Source: Polaromonas sp. SP1
Lineage (GTDB): Bacteria > Pseudomonadota > Gammaproteobacteria > Burkholderiales > Burkholderiaceae_C
NCBI RefSeq assembly: GCF_003711205.1
Contig: NZ_CP031013.1
Coordinates: 2,460,501 to 2,524,500, forward strand
Direction: 5' to 3'
Length of the DNA: 64,000 bases
Positions 50,542 to 59,920 of the stretch are shown in pieces. The first letter of the stretch is position 1. Every line of letters starts with the position of its first letter. A model generated the notes under the pieces. It was not told where the DNA came from. It did no database searches and was given only the letters and a program-made list of their open reading frames with translations. Both the position numbers and the translations under genes were made by a program.

Positions 50542-51168
50542 ATGTCGACGAGCAGGAAATCCGATGCAGGCGCGGCCGCGCCACAGCGCCGCCGCCTTTT
50601 GCGCGACGACCGTTACCGCCAGCTGATAGACGTGGCCTGGCAGCTTGTGCGCCAGGAGGGCACCGACGCGCTGACGCTGGGCCGCCTGGCCGAGAGCGCC
50701 GGCGTTACCAAGCCGGTGGTGTACGACCATTTCGCCACGCGCAACGGCCTGCTGGCCGCGCTCTACCGCGAGTTTGACGACCGCCAGACTGCCCTCATCG
50801 ACGTTGCCCTGGAGGCGAGCGAGAAGACTTTGGCGGGGCGTGCCATGGTGATTGCCGAGTCTTATGTGAACTGCGTGGTCGCGCAGGGGCGCGAGCTGCC
50901 GGGCGTGATCTCGGCGCTGGCCAGTTCACCGGAGCTTCAGCTGGTCAAAAGCGAATGCGAAGCGGCCTTTATGGAAAAGTGCCGCGCGGTGCTGGCGCCT
51001 TTTGCCGAACAGGGCCAGGTCGGCTTTGCCGGGCTCAGGGCCATGCTGGGCGCGGCCGAAGCGCTGTCGTTTTCAGCCACCGCAAATGAGATCAGCGCCG
51101 AGGAGGCCAAGGACGAGTTGTCACGGACCATTGTTGACATGGTGTCGCGGCCCAAGGTAGGGCGCTGA
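50542..51168 (+). CDS. TetR/AcrR family regulator
   Basis: The 208-residue protein has the TetR N-terminal helix-turn-helix: DRYRQLIDVAWQLVRQEGTD followed by ALTLGRLAESAGVTKPVVYD and HFATRNGLLAALYREFD. The C-terminal ligand domain is helical and unassigned. It probably represses itself and the divergent quinone-reductase gene. Confidence 0.92.
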   Translation: MSTSRKSDAGAAAPQRRRLLRDDRYRQLIDVAWQLVRQEGTDALTLGRLAESAGVTKPVVYDHFATRNGLLAALYREFDDRQTALIDVALEASEKTLAGRAMVIAESYVNCVVAQGRELPGVISALASSPELQLVKSECEAAFMEKCRAVLAPFAEQGQVGFAGLRAMLGAAEALSFSATANEISAEEAKDELSRTIVDMVSRPKVGR

Positions 51169-51241
51169 GAAGGGACCACGCCCCATCTCGGTGATGCAGG
51201 CCTGACTGCAATTCACTGCATGCCGTGCAGTGAAAACCTCC

Positions 51242-51805
51242 TTAAAGACGGGGTACGTGCAAAACGTAATCAGCCCGGTACGCGATGTTCACGCGCTGGC
51301 CCAACGCGCCAGCACTGCAGCCATCGGCCGGCGGCTGCCCGCCCACGGTCTCAATCCGCTGCACGCTGCTGACGCGTGCGAACGCGCCGGCAGGGCCGTC
51401 GTTCTTCGCCGTCAGCAGCAGCCAAGGGATGGCCCCGGCTCGCGGCGAATCCATCCGGCTGCGCACGGTGCCGGTAAAGCGGCTGCCGTCTTCATGCTGC
51501 CAGAAGGGGCCGGCGCCGTGTTTGCCGATGCGGCGTCCGGTGCCGTCAAACAGGTCGGCCTCGGGTGCGACAAAGGCCCACGCCGGTGCAGCACCCTGCG
51601 CGGCGCGGCACTCATAGATCTGCACGCCGTGGGCGGCGAGCGTCATCAGCGGCACTTCATCGGCAGGCGTCAGCGCGGAGGTACTGGCGCAGCCTGTGGC
51701 GGCTGCAGCCAGGGCCGAGGCGATGAGCGCCATGAAGGTGCGAGGGAGCCGTGCAAAACGCCCGAAACGCGCACCACGGCTAACGGTAGGAATTTTTCTC
51801 ATCAT
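51242..51805 (-). CDS. DUF3455 lipoprotein (copy 2)
   Basis: From the ATG at 51805 the product has 187 residues. It has a lipoprotein-type signal (ALIASALAAAATGCAST) and matches copy 1 (34591) in VQIYECR, AFVAPEADLFDG, GKHGAGPFW and VSSVQRIETVGG. The ATG at 51805 is chosen over GTG at 51814. It starts 13 bp after the methyltransferase stop on the same strand and may share its transcript. Its function is unknown. Confidence 0.82.
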   Translation of the reverse strand: MMRKIPTVSRGARFGRFARLPRTFMALIASALAAAATGCASTSALTPADEVPLMTLAAHGVQIYECRAAQGAAPAWAFVAPEADLFDGTGRRIGKHGAGPFWQHEDGSRFTGTVRSRMDSPRAGAIPWLLLTAKNDGPAGAFARVSSVQRIETVGGQPPADGCSAGALGQRVNIAYRADYVLHVPRL

Positions 51806-51818
51806 TGGATTCACCCCA

Positions 51819-52661
51819 TCAGCCCACGGTGATCACGGTTTCAGCGTATTCGCTGGGCACCACCAGGCCGCGGCCCTTGCCGACATCCAGCTCGTTGAGC
51901 AGTGCCAGGATGTCGCGCTCCAGCGCTGCCTGCCCGCCCGCATCCAGCGCGCCGAAGGCCTTGTGCGTCGGGCCGTAGTAGTCGCGAAAGATCTGCACAA
52001 AGTGCGCGGCCGAGCGGTAGCGGAAGTGGAACATCTTGCGCTTGACCTGGATGTCTTTGGCGCGCGGGCCGAACAGCGAAACGAGATGCGCCTCGGTGCC
52101 CCAGAGCGCCGGCGAGCGCACGCCTGCGGGCGGCGCCACGTGCGTGCCGATGATCTTGAACAGGCGGCCGATAAATCCCTCAGGCGTCCAGTTGGCCATG
52201 CCAATGCGGCCGCCGGGGCGCACCACACGGATCAGCTCGCGCGCGGCGCTGGCGTGGTCGGGCGCGAACATCACGCCGAAGGTCGACAGCGCTATGTCGA
52301 AGCTGCCCGCCTCATAGGGCAGCGCTTCGGCGTCGGCGACTTCGAAGTGCACGTCCAGGCCTTCGGCCCTGGCGCGGCCGCGGCCCTTGTCCAGCAGGGC
52401 CTGCACATAGTCGGTCGAGGTCACGTCGGCAAAGCGGCGCGCCGCGGCCAGCGTGGCGTTGCCGTTGCCGGCGGCCACGTCGAGCACGCGCTCACCGGAT
52501 CGCACGTCGACGGCTTCAGCGAGTGTCTCGCCCACGATTTGCAGCGTGGTGCCGACGATGGTGTAATCCCCGCTGGCCCAGGTGGCCTGCTGGCGCTGCT
52601 TGATGGCGGCGTAGTCCGGCGCAGCGGCCGTTTTTTCGGGGGTGGCAGTGATGGATGTCAT
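51819..52661 (-). CDS. Class I SAM-dependent methyltransferase
   Basis: The 280-residue protein begins MTSITATPEKTAAAPDYAAI and has the SAM motif I VLDVAAGNGNATLAAAR, motif II-like YEAGSFDIALSTFGVMFAPD and the motif III region RVVRPGGRIGMANW. It belongs to the UbiE/Methyltransf_11 group. The substrate is unknown. The divergent AraC-type regulator at 52811 may control it. Confidence 0.9.
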   Translation of the reverse strand: MTSITATPEKTAAAPDYAAIKQRQQATWASGDYTIVGTTLQIVGETLAEAVDVRSGERVLDVAAGNGNATLAAARRFADVTSTDYVQALLDKGRGRARAEGLDVHFEVADAEALPYEAGSFDIALSTFGVMFAPDHASAARELIRVVRPGGRIGMANWTPEGFIGRLFKIIGTHVAPPAGVRSPALWGTEAHLVSLFGPRAKDIQVKRKMFHFRYRSAAHFVQIFRDYYGPTHKAFGALDAGGQAALERDILALLNELDVGKGRGLVVPSEYAETVITVG

Positions 52662-52698
52662 GTTGAGTACCTTTGGATTTAAGTCTGAATGGAATGAA

Positions 52699-52725
52699 TG
52701 CCGGCATATCGTTTGCCGGTATGCC
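52699..52725. promoter_or_regulatory. Operator-like repeats between methyltransferase and AraC genes
   Basis: TGCCGG occurs directly repeated 15 bp apart (52699 and 52714), the layout common for AraC-family sites, and GGCATA/TATGCC arms (52703-52708, 52720-52725) overlap them. It is a candidate binding site for the regulator encoded next. Confidence 0.4.
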
Positions 52726-52810
52726 AATGATCGGCAGCAGCGCCTTTTGCCGCTTCACCCGTTGTCGCCGCGGCTTGACCGAAAGTCCGCCGCCGGGCGG
52801 TATTAATGCC

Positions 52811-53815
52811 ATGAGCGAGCTGGACCCGCTTTCCGACGTGCTGCGCAGCGTGCGACTGCGCGGCTCGGTTTTCTTCCACGTCAGCTGCCGCGACCAGTGG
52901 TCGGCCTACGCGCCCCATTCAAACGAGATGGCCCCCATCTTGATGCCCGGGGCCGAGCACGTCATCGAGTACCACCTCTTCGTCAAGGGCGAGGGCTGGG
53001 TGGCCGTGGACGGCGAGCCCCCGCTGCGCATGCGGGAAGGAGACATCGTGATGCTGCCGCACGGCAATGCGCATGTGGTCTCCAGCGCGCCCGGCGTGGA
53101 GCCGGCGCCTGAAGGCGACTGGCTCTTCAGGATGCGCGACGACCCGAAACCCATTCCCATCACCTACCGCGGCGGCATGTTCGAGGCAGGCACCGGGCTG
53201 CCGCCCGATGATGCGAGTACGGTCATCCTGTGTGGCTTTATCGCGTGCGACCTGAAGCCCTTTAACCCGCTGATCAATGCCTTGCCCAAGCTGCTGCACC
53301 TGTCCGCTGAAGCCGTTGGCGACTGGGTGGCGCCCATGCTTCAACAGGCTGCCTCCGAATCCCTTGAGCGCCGCCCCGGCCGCGCGGCGCTGTTGCAGCG
53401 CGTCAGCGAGATGGTGTTTGTCGACGGCGCCCGGCGCTACCTGGACTCGCTGCCGGAGGAGGCACAAGGCTGGCTGGGTGCCCTGCGCGACCGCCAGGTC
53501 GGCCGCGCCATCACGCTGATGCACAGCCACCCCGCCGAGCCCTGGACGCTGGAAGAACTCGGCCAGCGCGCCGGCATCTCGCGCTCAGCCCTGCACGAAC
53601 GCTTTGTTGCACTGACGGGCCTGGCGCCCATGCAGTACCTGACCAACTGGCGCATGCAATGCGGCGCACGCCTGCTGCGCGAAGGCCATGCCAGCGTTGC
53701 CGCGGTGGCGCTTGAAGTGGGGTATGACTCGGAGGCGGCGTTCTCACGCGCTTTCAAGCGCGCGACGGAGATGCCGCCCGGGGCATGGCGGCGGGCGCAG
53801 CTGCAGACGGCGTGA
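52811..53815 (+). CDS. AraC-family transcriptional regulator (cupin type)
   Basis: The 334-residue protein has an N-terminal cupin domain (LFVKGEGWVAVDGEPPLRMR, EGDIVMLPHGNAHVVSS) and a C-terminal AraC double helix-turn-helix (WTLEELGQRAGISRSALHER, HASVAAVALEVGYDSEAAFS). It matches the AraC/cupin_6 group, often next to oxidoreductase or methyltransferase genes that it activates. The ATG at 52811 fits the domain start; an upstream ATG at 52673 adds an unlikely leader. Confidence 0.92.
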   Translation: MSELDPLSDVLRSVRLRGSVFFHVSCRDQWSAYAPHSNEMAPILMPGAEHVIEYHLFVKGEGWVAVDGEPPLRMREGDIVMLPHGNAHVVSSAPGVEPAPEGDWLFRMRDDPKPIPITYRGGMFEAGTGLPPDDASTVILCGFIACDLKPFNPLINALPKLLHLSAEAVGDWVAPMLQQAASESLERRPGRAALLQRVSEMVFVDGARRYLDSLPEEAQGWLGALRDRQVGRAITLMHSHPAEPWTLEELGQRAGISRSALHERFVALTGLAPMQYLTNWRMQCGARLLREGHASVAAVALEVGYDSEAAFSRAFKRATEMPPGAWRRAQLQTA

Positions 53816-53962
53816 TCGCCGTGACCGGCGCCAAAGGCAGGCGCTCCATGCGGCCTTGTGCAGGCTGATGGGTTGGTTCAGGGGTACAAAGTTACGTTTC
53901 GCCCCCATTGCTAAAGCGGTACCGTGCCCAATATGCTGCAATGCAACATAAATGGAGCATTG

Positions 53963-55102
53963 ATGGCACTCTTTCCTGACTTTCTGGCCAAAGCCAAAGC
54001 CCTGACGACCCAGGGCAAATTGATGGAGGCGACGCGCGCCATCCAGCAAGGCCTGGGCTTTCGCCCCCAGACCAGTCCTCGCCCGGCGCAAGCCGCTGTC
54101 TATCGTGAGACGCTTGAATCACCCGTGCAAACCCCGCGCGTGTTCACGCCGGCGCATGCCGATGAAAACGCCACTGACGTGGCGTTTCGCGAGACGGTGC
54201 GCCACACGCCGGAAACCGAGGCACCCACCCGGCCTTCACGTGGCCCGTCCTCATTTGACCTTCACGTTTTTGAACAGGGGCAGACCCGGTACGCCTACCG
54301 CCTGTTTGTTCCTGCAAGGGTCGACGACTCCCCCATCCCCCTGGTGGTGATGCTTCATGGGTGCAAACAGGATTCGGCAGATTTCGCCAACGGGACAGCG
54401 ATGAACGAAATCGCTGAACGCGAAAAATTCATGGTCCTGTATCCGGAGCAGCCCCGCACGGCCAACAGCATGGGGTGCTGGAACTGGTTTGATCCCGCCC
54501 ATCAGTCCCGGGGCCAGGGTGAGCCCGCCATGATTGCTGCGCTGACAAGGCAGGTGGCTTCTACCCACGGCGTGGACCCGGCAAGAATCTACGTTGCCGG
54601 GTTGTCCGCCGGCGCCGCGATGGCCGCTCTCATGGGGCAGCTCTATCCGGAGATTTACGCGGCGGTCGGCGTCCACTCCGGTCTGGCCCCGGGCGCTGCG
54701 CACAGCGTTGCGTCCGCTTTCTCCGCCATGTCGAAAGGCCCGGGGCCTCGCGCAAAAACGGCGGCCATCGGTATCCCCGTGATCATCTTCCAGGGCTCGG
54801 GCGATTCCACCGTAGCGCAGTCGAATGCAGACGCCATCATTCAATCCGAACTCGCGGCGTGGTCATCGAAAGGATCTGCGTTGGCCCAAAACGAGAAGGC
54901 CATAGAGGCCGCGGGCCAGCGGCTGTCAACCGCCACCGTATGGTCAGACGGGACAGGAAAACCCATCGTCGAGTCCTGGGCGATTGACGCCGGGCCTCAT
55001 GCCTGGGCGGGTGGCCATGCCAGCGGGTCGTTCACGGACCCCAAGGGCCCGAACGCCTCGCGCGCGATGGTGGCGTTTTTCCAAAGGCACACCAAGGCGT
55101 AA
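53963..55102 (+). CDS. PHB depolymerase/feruloyl-esterase-like hydrolase
   Basis: From the ATG at 53963 (GGAG upstream) the product has 379 residues. The catalytic region has oxyanion LVVMLHGCKQDSADFANGT and nucleophile elbow YVAGLSAGAAM (GLSAG), with a late His in DAGPHAWAGG. This matches the PHB_depo_esterase family. The N-terminal 90 residues are unrelated and probably disordered. No signal peptide is seen, so it may be intracellular or exported by another route; the substrate (PHB or phenolic ester) is open. Confidence 0.85.
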   Translation: MALFPDFLAKAKALTTQGKLMEATRAIQQGLGFRPQTSPRPAQAAVYRETLESPVQTPRVFTPAHADENATDVAFRETVRHTPETEAPTRPSRGPSSFDLHVFEQGQTRYAYRLFVPARVDDSPIPLVVMLHGCKQDSADFANGTAMNEIAEREKFMVLYPEQPRTANSMGCWNWFDPAHQSRGQGEPAMIAALTRQVASTHGVDPARIYVAGLSAGAAMAALMGQLYPEIYAAVGVHSGLAPGAAHSVASAFSAMSKGPGPRAKTAAIGIPVIIFQGSGDSTVAQSNADAIIQSELAAWSSKGSALAQNEKAIEAAGQRLSTATVWSDGTGKPIVESWAIDAGPHAWAGGHASGSFTDPKGPNASRAMVAFFQRHTKA

Positions 55103-55156
55103 GCGCGGAGTCTGGCTGTGATTGCCGCAGCGCGTCCTGCTGCAGGACGGCCAGGC

Positions 55157-56305
55157 TCAGTAAGTCCCCGGCACAAAAATGCTGGTGTCCACCGACTTGA
55201 TGTCGGTGCGCCCGCAAAAGGCCATGGTCAGGTCCAGTTCTTTGTGGATGATCTCCAGCGCTTTGGTGACGCCTTCTTCGCCCATGGCGCCCAGGCCGTA
55301 GAGGAAAGCGCGGCCGATGTAAGTGCCTTTGGCGCCGAGGGCGATCGCTTTGAGTGCGTCCTGGCCGGAGCGGATGCCGCCGTCCATGTGGACTTCGATC
55401 TGGTTGCCGACGGCGGCCACGATTTCGGGCAGGCACGAGATGGAGGACATTGCGCCGTCGAGCTGGCGGCCGCCGTGGTTGGAAACGACCAGCGCATCCG
55501 CGCCTGAGTTGACGGCGAGTTTGGCGTCTTCCACGTCCTGGATGCCCTTGAGGATCAGCTTGCCGCCCCAGCGCTTCTTGATCCATTCCACGTCACCCCA
55601 GTTCAGGGCCGGGTCAAACTGCTTGGCTGTCCACTGTGACAGCGAGCCCATGTTTTCGACGCCCTTGACGTGGCCGACGATGTTGCCGAAGCCGTGGCGT
55701 TGGGTGCCCAGCATGCCCAGGCCCCAGCGCGGTTTGGTCATCAGGTTGAGGATGGTTGAAAGGGTGGGCTTGGGCGGCGCGCTCAGGCCGTTCTTCAAAT
55801 CCTTGTGGCGCTGGCCGAGGATCTGCAAATCGAGCGTGAGCACCAGCGCCGAGCAGTTGGCGGCCTTGGCGCGGTCGATCAGCGCTTCGATAAAGGCGCG
55901 GTCTTTCATCACGTAAAGCTGGAACCAGAAGGGGTGGCGGTCGGTGCCGGCGGCCACGTCTTCGATGGAGCAGATGCTCATGGTCGACAGCGTGAAGGGG
56001 ATGCCGAATTTTTTGGCTGCGCGTGCGCCCAAAATTTCGCCGTCGGCGTGTTGCATGCCCGTCAGGCCCGTGGGTGCGATCGCCACCGGCATGGCCACCG
56101 GCTGGCCGATCATGGTGGTGGCCGTGCTGCGGTTTTCCATGTTGACGGCCACGCGCTGGCGCAGCTTGATCTTCTGGAAATCGCTTTCGTTGGCGCGGTA
56201 GGTGCTTTCCGTCCACGAGCCGGAGTCGGCGTAGTCGTAAAACATGCGGGGCACCCGCTTTTTGGCCAGAACGCGCAGGTCTTCGATATTGGTGATCACG
56301 GGCAC
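55157..56305 (-). CDS. lldD: FMN-dependent L-lactate/alpha-hydroxyacid dehydrogenase
   Basis: The 382-residue protein is in the FMN alpha-hydroxyacid oxidase family. The catalytic His lies in VVSNHGGRQLDGAMSS, the FMN-contact regions are PTGLTGMQHADGE and VHMDGGIRSGQDALKAIALG, and it starts MPVITNIEDLRVLAKKRVPR. It should oxidise L-lactate (or a related 2-hydroxyacid) to pyruvate and pass electrons to the respiratory chain. No lldP permease or lldR regulator is adjacent. It is monocistronic. Confidence 0.92.
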   Translation of the reverse strand: MPVITNIEDLRVLAKKRVPRMFYDYADSGSWTESTYRANESDFQKIKLRQRVAVNMENRSTATTMIGQPVAMPVAIAPTGLTGMQHADGEILGARAAKKFGIPFTLSTMSICSIEDVAAGTDRHPFWFQLYVMKDRAFIEALIDRAKAANCSALVLTLDLQILGQRHKDLKNGLSAPPKPTLSTILNLMTKPRWGLGMLGTQRHGFGNIVGHVKGVENMGSLSQWTAKQFDPALNWGDVEWIKKRWGGKLILKGIQDVEDAKLAVNSGADALVVSNHGGRQLDGAMSSISCLPEIVAAVGNQIEVHMDGGIRSGQDALKAIALGAKGTYIGRAFLYGLGAMGEEGVTKALEIIHKELDLTMAFCGRTDIKSVDTSIFVPGTY

Positions 56306-56423
56306 GGTGCTTGTCTCCTAGGTTCCCAATCCTAAGGGTTTGGGCTAGCCGGCGATTGAATAAATTTTGGCGGGCCACAAATTATTTCAATCTGGCCGCT
56401 GCGGCCACGGCACGGCTCGACTC

Positions 56424-57656
56424 CTACCAACTGCCTGAAGAGCCGCCGCCGCTGCTGGAGCCGCCCGACGAACTGCGGCTGCTGTAACTGGAGCTTGAGC
56501 TGGAACTGCTGCCCGATGAGCTGCTACCGCCGCGCCCGCTGCTGCCGCTGACGCCGCCCGGGAAGAAGCCGAACAGCATCGCCAGCCCGAATGCCAGGCC
56601 TGTCGGCAGCCAGGATTCCCAGTCAGTGAAAAGCAGGTCTGGCGGGTTTTGAAACGCCACATACCCCACGACGCCGGCCACCAGTGCGCTGCGCACGCCG
56701 AGCTCCACCAGGCTTCGTTGGCCGGCCATGCGGATCCCCATGCCAATCAGGCCGAGCAGCAGGCAGGCGATGCCGCCCCCTGCGGCGTAGAGCAAGCCCA
56801 GGCCGACCTTCTCGGCGCCCACCTCATACGCAATGCCGACCAGAAGAGCGACCACAACCACAAAACCCGCCGTAGCAAGCCGCACCGAGCGAAAGCGGCC
56901 ACAGCAGAAGCCCCACGCAAACATCAACGGAGCCGGGAAAGAAAATAGAACCAACCCCATGACAGGGTCCCTCAGGACAATCCCAGCCACTATAGGCATG
57001 GCGGCGAGCACGCCCACCGTCACCGGCCACTTCCAGGGGTAGCGCGCGCGAAGTACGCCCACCCCAAAACCCCACAGCATCGCAGCAAAAAACGCCCAGC
57101 CAAAAGCCGTGACGTAGCCATTGCGCGGCTCGATCGGTGGCACATCGCCACGCACCAGGGCGCCGATGCGGCTGATAGCCGCTTCCAGCCCGCCGGCATA
57201 GTCCTTGGCCTGAAAGCGCGGCTTCATGTCCTGGTCAATGATGCGGCCCGCCAGCACGTCGGGCACGGTGCCTTCCAGGCCCTGGCCCACTTCGATGCGC
57301 ATGCGCTTGTCCTCCAGCGCCACCAGGATCAGGATGCCGTCGTCGCGCTGGCTGTCGCCGGGTTTCCATTTCTCGAACACGCGCGTGGCGTATTCCTCGA
57401 TGGCGTCTTCGCCGGTGGTCGGCAGCATGAAGACGGCCACCGCCGTGCGCGTGTCGGCCTCGAGTGCCAGGATCTGTTCGTTCAAGGCTGCGGCCTGTGC
57501 TGCGCTCAGTGTGCCGGTGGTGTCGAGCACGCGCGCGCTGTAGGGCGGCACGGGCACGGGTGCGGCCATCGCAGCGCTCGCCAGCACGCACAGCGCGGCC
57601 CCTAGCAAAGCCAGAGTCCTGAAAAGGCGCTGTATGGTCGGGCTTGTGCAGGTCAA
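56424..57656 (-). CDS. TPM-domain membrane protein (YgcG-like)
   Basis: The TPM domain follows a signal peptide: LALLGAALCVLASAAMAAPV, then YSARVLDTTGTLSAAQAAAL and YATRVFEKWKPGDSQRDDGI. Several membrane segments (FGWAFFAAMLWGFGVGVL and later) precede a Ser/Gly-rich tail of about 40 residues. I prefer a TTG start at 57656 because it overlaps the pbpC stop as TTGA (57653-57656) and leads directly into the signal peptide; that gives 410 residues. The longer frame to 57791 would overlap pbpC. It is translationally coupled to PBP1C. Confidence 0.8.
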   Translation of the reverse strand: MTCTSPTIQRLFRTLALLGAALCVLASAAMAAPVPVPPYSARVLDTTGTLSAAQAAALNEQILALEADTRTAVAVFMLPTTGEDAIEEYATRVFEKWKPGDSQRDDGILILVALEDKRMRIEVGQGLEGTVPDVLAGRIIDQDMKPRFQAKDYAGGLEAAISRIGALVRGDVPPIEPRNGYVTAFGWAFFAAMLWGFGVGVLRARYPWKWPVTVGVLAAMPIVAGIVLRDPVMGLVLFSFPAPLMFAWGFCCGRFRSVRLATAGFVVVVALLVGIAYEVGAEKVGLGLLYAAGGGIACLLLGLIGMGIRMAGQRSLVELGVRSALVAGVVGYVAFQNPPDLLFTDWESWLPTGLAFGLAMLFGFFPGGVSGSSGRGGSSSSGSSSSSSSSYSSRSSSGGSSSGGGSSGSW

Positions 57657-59920
57657 CGGACGGCCGCTCCGCTGCCACGCACACTGGCCTCCCGCACACC
57701 GGCGCCGCGCACTTCCAGCTTGATCTCGTCGGCCACCTTGCCACCGGCATCGACCAGTTGCACCACATGCCGGCCCGGCCAGGGCATCCACTGCGCCTGC
57801 GGGCCGCGGGCAAACTCCTTGCCGTCCATCAGCCAGCGGGTGCCGCGGCCCTCAGCGCTGAAGCTCACGCGCTGGTGTTTGGGCGGGATGTCCGGGTCCA
57901 GCGCAATGATGGTGCCCGAGGCGGGGGCGGTGATGCGGGGCGGGGCGTCGGGCTCGGCAGCCGGTTTTCTTGAGGATTTTTGGCCTCTAGCCAAGGTGGC
58001 GCCTTGGGTTTCTGCTCCTGAATTGATAGCAAAAACCGTTTGCTCGGTGCCCTGCAGGAACCACTCGCTGCGCGCCGCCTCGAGCGGCTGGGCGCCCTGG
58101 TTGCCGAATTGCGTGCGGCTTTGCACCAGGCCGGCGGGCGGCGCGGGCGCGCGGCTGCGTTCGGTTTTGTGGAGGTAATTCATCACGGCTGCCCAGATGG
58201 GCGCTGCGCCGCTGGTGCCGCTCACGTCCCACATCGGCGCGCCGCTGGCGTTACCCACCCACACGCCCACGGTGTAGCGCTGTGAGAAACCCATGGCCCA
58301 GTTGTCGCGCATGTCTTTGCTGGTGCCGGTTTTCACGGCCGTCCAGAAGCGGGTCGCCAGGATGCTGTCGGTGCCGAAGGTGCGGGCGCGCGCCATCGGG
58401 TCGGCCATGATGTCGGTGGCGATAAAGGCGGCGCGCGCATCCAGCGCCGGCGTGAAGACAGGTTTCGGGTTCTTCGCCAGCGAAGGCGCGCTGTAGCGCC
58501 CGCCGTTGGCCAGCGTGCGGTAGGCGTTGGCCAGCGACAGCAAGGACACCTCACTGCTGCCCAGCGCCAGGCTGTAGCCGTAGTAGTCGCCCGACTCCTT
58601 CAGCGGCAGGCCGACGGCCTTGAGCTGGCGGTGGAACGCGTCGGGCGACACCATTACCAGCGTGCGTACGGCGGGCACGTTAAGCGAAGCGCCCAGTGCG
58701 GTGCGCGCCGACACCAGGCCCTTGAACTGCCGGTCGTAGTTTTGCGGAATGTAGAGGCCACCGGCCGTCTGGATCTGCGACGAAGAGTCTTCCAGCAAAG
58801 AGGCGGCGGTGATGCGCTTTTCGGCAATCGCCTGGGCGTACAAAAAGGGTTTGAGCGTAGAGCCCGGCTGGCGCAGCGCCATCACGCCGTCGACCTCGGC
58901 TGCGCCGCTGAGTTCGCCTGACGAGCCGACCCAGGCGAGTACCTCGCCGGTGGCGTTGTCCAGCACCACGACGGCGCCGTCTTCGACGTGGCGGCCGCGC
59001 AGTTCGCGCAGTTGCTGCTGTAGCGTTTGTACGGCGAAGCGTTGCAGCGGCGCACGTGCGGTGGATGTGAGGGTACGCGGTGCGTTGGGGCCGCCTTTGG
59101 TTCCTGCAGTCTGTGCTGTTTGCGCTGCCACCAGCCTGCGCGCCAAATGCGGTGCCACCCCTTCACTCGCATCAAAGGCCCTGCGCTGCAACGCGGCCGC
59201 TGCATACAAATCCAGCCCCTCGCAATCGGCCTTGGCCGGTGCCTGCATGGTTTTGAGCACACCGCAAGCCCGCTGTGATACCTGCGCGGCCTTGGCGTTG
59301 GGCGCTCGCACCAGCGCCGCCGCAATCGCCGCCTCGCGCTCGTCCAGCCCGTGCGCGGCCTTGCCAAACAGCGTGCGGCTCAGCGCATCAATGCCCACCA
59401 TCTCGCCGCGAAACGGCACGAGGTTGAGATACGCCTCCAGAATCTGGTCCTTGCGCCAGCGCGCTTCCAGCACCTGGGCCGACACGGTCTGGCCGACCTT
59501 CTGCACAATGCTGCGACCACCCGCGCCCGCACGCCAGTCTTCATCGAGCAAACCGGCCAATTGCATGCTCAGGGTCGAGGCGCCACGGGTTTTGGTGTTC
59601 CACAAATTGCCCCAAGCCGCGGCCGACACAGCCCGCCAGTCCACGCCACTGTGTTCGTAAAAACGTTTGTCTTCACTCAGCACCAGCGCCGTGCGCAGGG
59701 CAGGCGAGACATCCGGCAGCGCCACCCATTGGCCACGCCGCACGGCGCTGTCGGTGCGCAGGCGCTGGATGACTTCGCCGCTGCGGTCGAGGACGAGGGT
59801 GTCGGAGGGGCGGTAGTCGCGTTTTACTTCATCAAAAGTGGCTACAGCCCAGGCAGGACGTGCGCAAGCAGCTATCAAAAATATAGCGAAAAGGCTTGTC
59901 CTGGCAAGGCGTACTCTCAC
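57653..59920 (-). CDS. pbpC: Penicillin-binding protein 1C
   Basis: The 755-residue bifunctional enzyme has a signal/anchor segment (LFAIFLIAACARPAWA), a glycosyltransferase family 51 domain (SEDKRFYEHSGVDWRAVSAA, GASTLSMQLAGLLD), a transpeptidase domain (SxxK in QPGSTLKPFLY, KTGT in VKTGTSKDMRDNW) and a C-terminal BiPBP_C domain (IIALDPDIPPKHQRVSFSAE). PBP1C polymerises peptidoglycan. It overlaps the alpha-2-macroglobulin gene upstream (ATGA at 59917-59920). Two dispersed repeats lie inside the gene, one in the signal region and one in the linker. Confidence 0.93.
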   Translation of the reverse strand: MRVRLARTSLFAIFLIAACARPAWAVATFDEVKRDYRPSDTLVLDRSGEVIQRLRTDSAVRRGQWVALPDVSPALRTALVLSEDKRFYEHSGVDWRAVSAAAWGNLWNTKTRGASTLSMQLAGLLDEDWRAGAGGRSIVQKVGQTVSAQVLEARWRKDQILEAYLNLVPFRGEMVGIDALSRTLFGKAAHGLDEREAAIAAALVRAPNAKAAQVSQRACGVLKTMQAPAKADCEGLDLYAAAALQRRAFDASEGVAPHLARRLVAAQTAQTAGTKGGPNAPRTLTSTARAPLQRFAVQTLQQQLRELRGRHVEDGAVVVLDNATGEVLAWVGSSGELSGAAEVDGVMALRQPGSTLKPFLYAQAIAEKRITAASLLEDSSSQIQTAGGLYIPQNYDRQFKGLVSARTALGASLNVPAVRTLVMVSPDAFHRQLKAVGLPLKESGDYYGYSLALGSSEVSLLSLANAYRTLANGGRYSAPSLAKNPKPVFTPALDARAAFIATDIMADPMARARTFGTDSILATRFWTAVKTGTSKDMRDNWAMGFSQRYTVGVWVGNASGAPMWDVSGTSGAAPIWAAVMNYLHKTERSRAPAPPAGLVQSRTQFGNQGAQPLEAARSEWFLQGTEQTVFAINSGAETQGATLARGQKSSRKPAAEPDAPPRITAPASGTIIALDPDIPPKHQRVSFSAEGRGTRWLMDGKEFARGPQAQWMPWPGRHVVQLVDAGGKVADEIKLEVRGAGVREASVRGSGAAVR
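57976..58037. repeat. Dispersed AT-rich repeat, copy 6, inside pbpC
   Basis: The arm TTGGCCTCTAGCC and the ATTGATAGCAAAAACC core half are recognisable, but the palindrome is disrupted. It encodes part of the linker between the PBP1C transpeptidase and C-terminal domains in frame. Confidence 0.55.
59837..59896. repeat. Dispersed AT-rich repeat, copy 7, at pbpC signal peptide
   Basis: Core GCTATCAAAAATATAGC (59871-59887) with arm GGCTACAGCCC encodes the hydrophobic stretch of the PBP1C signal segment on the minus strand (FAIFLIAA). Confidence 0.7.
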
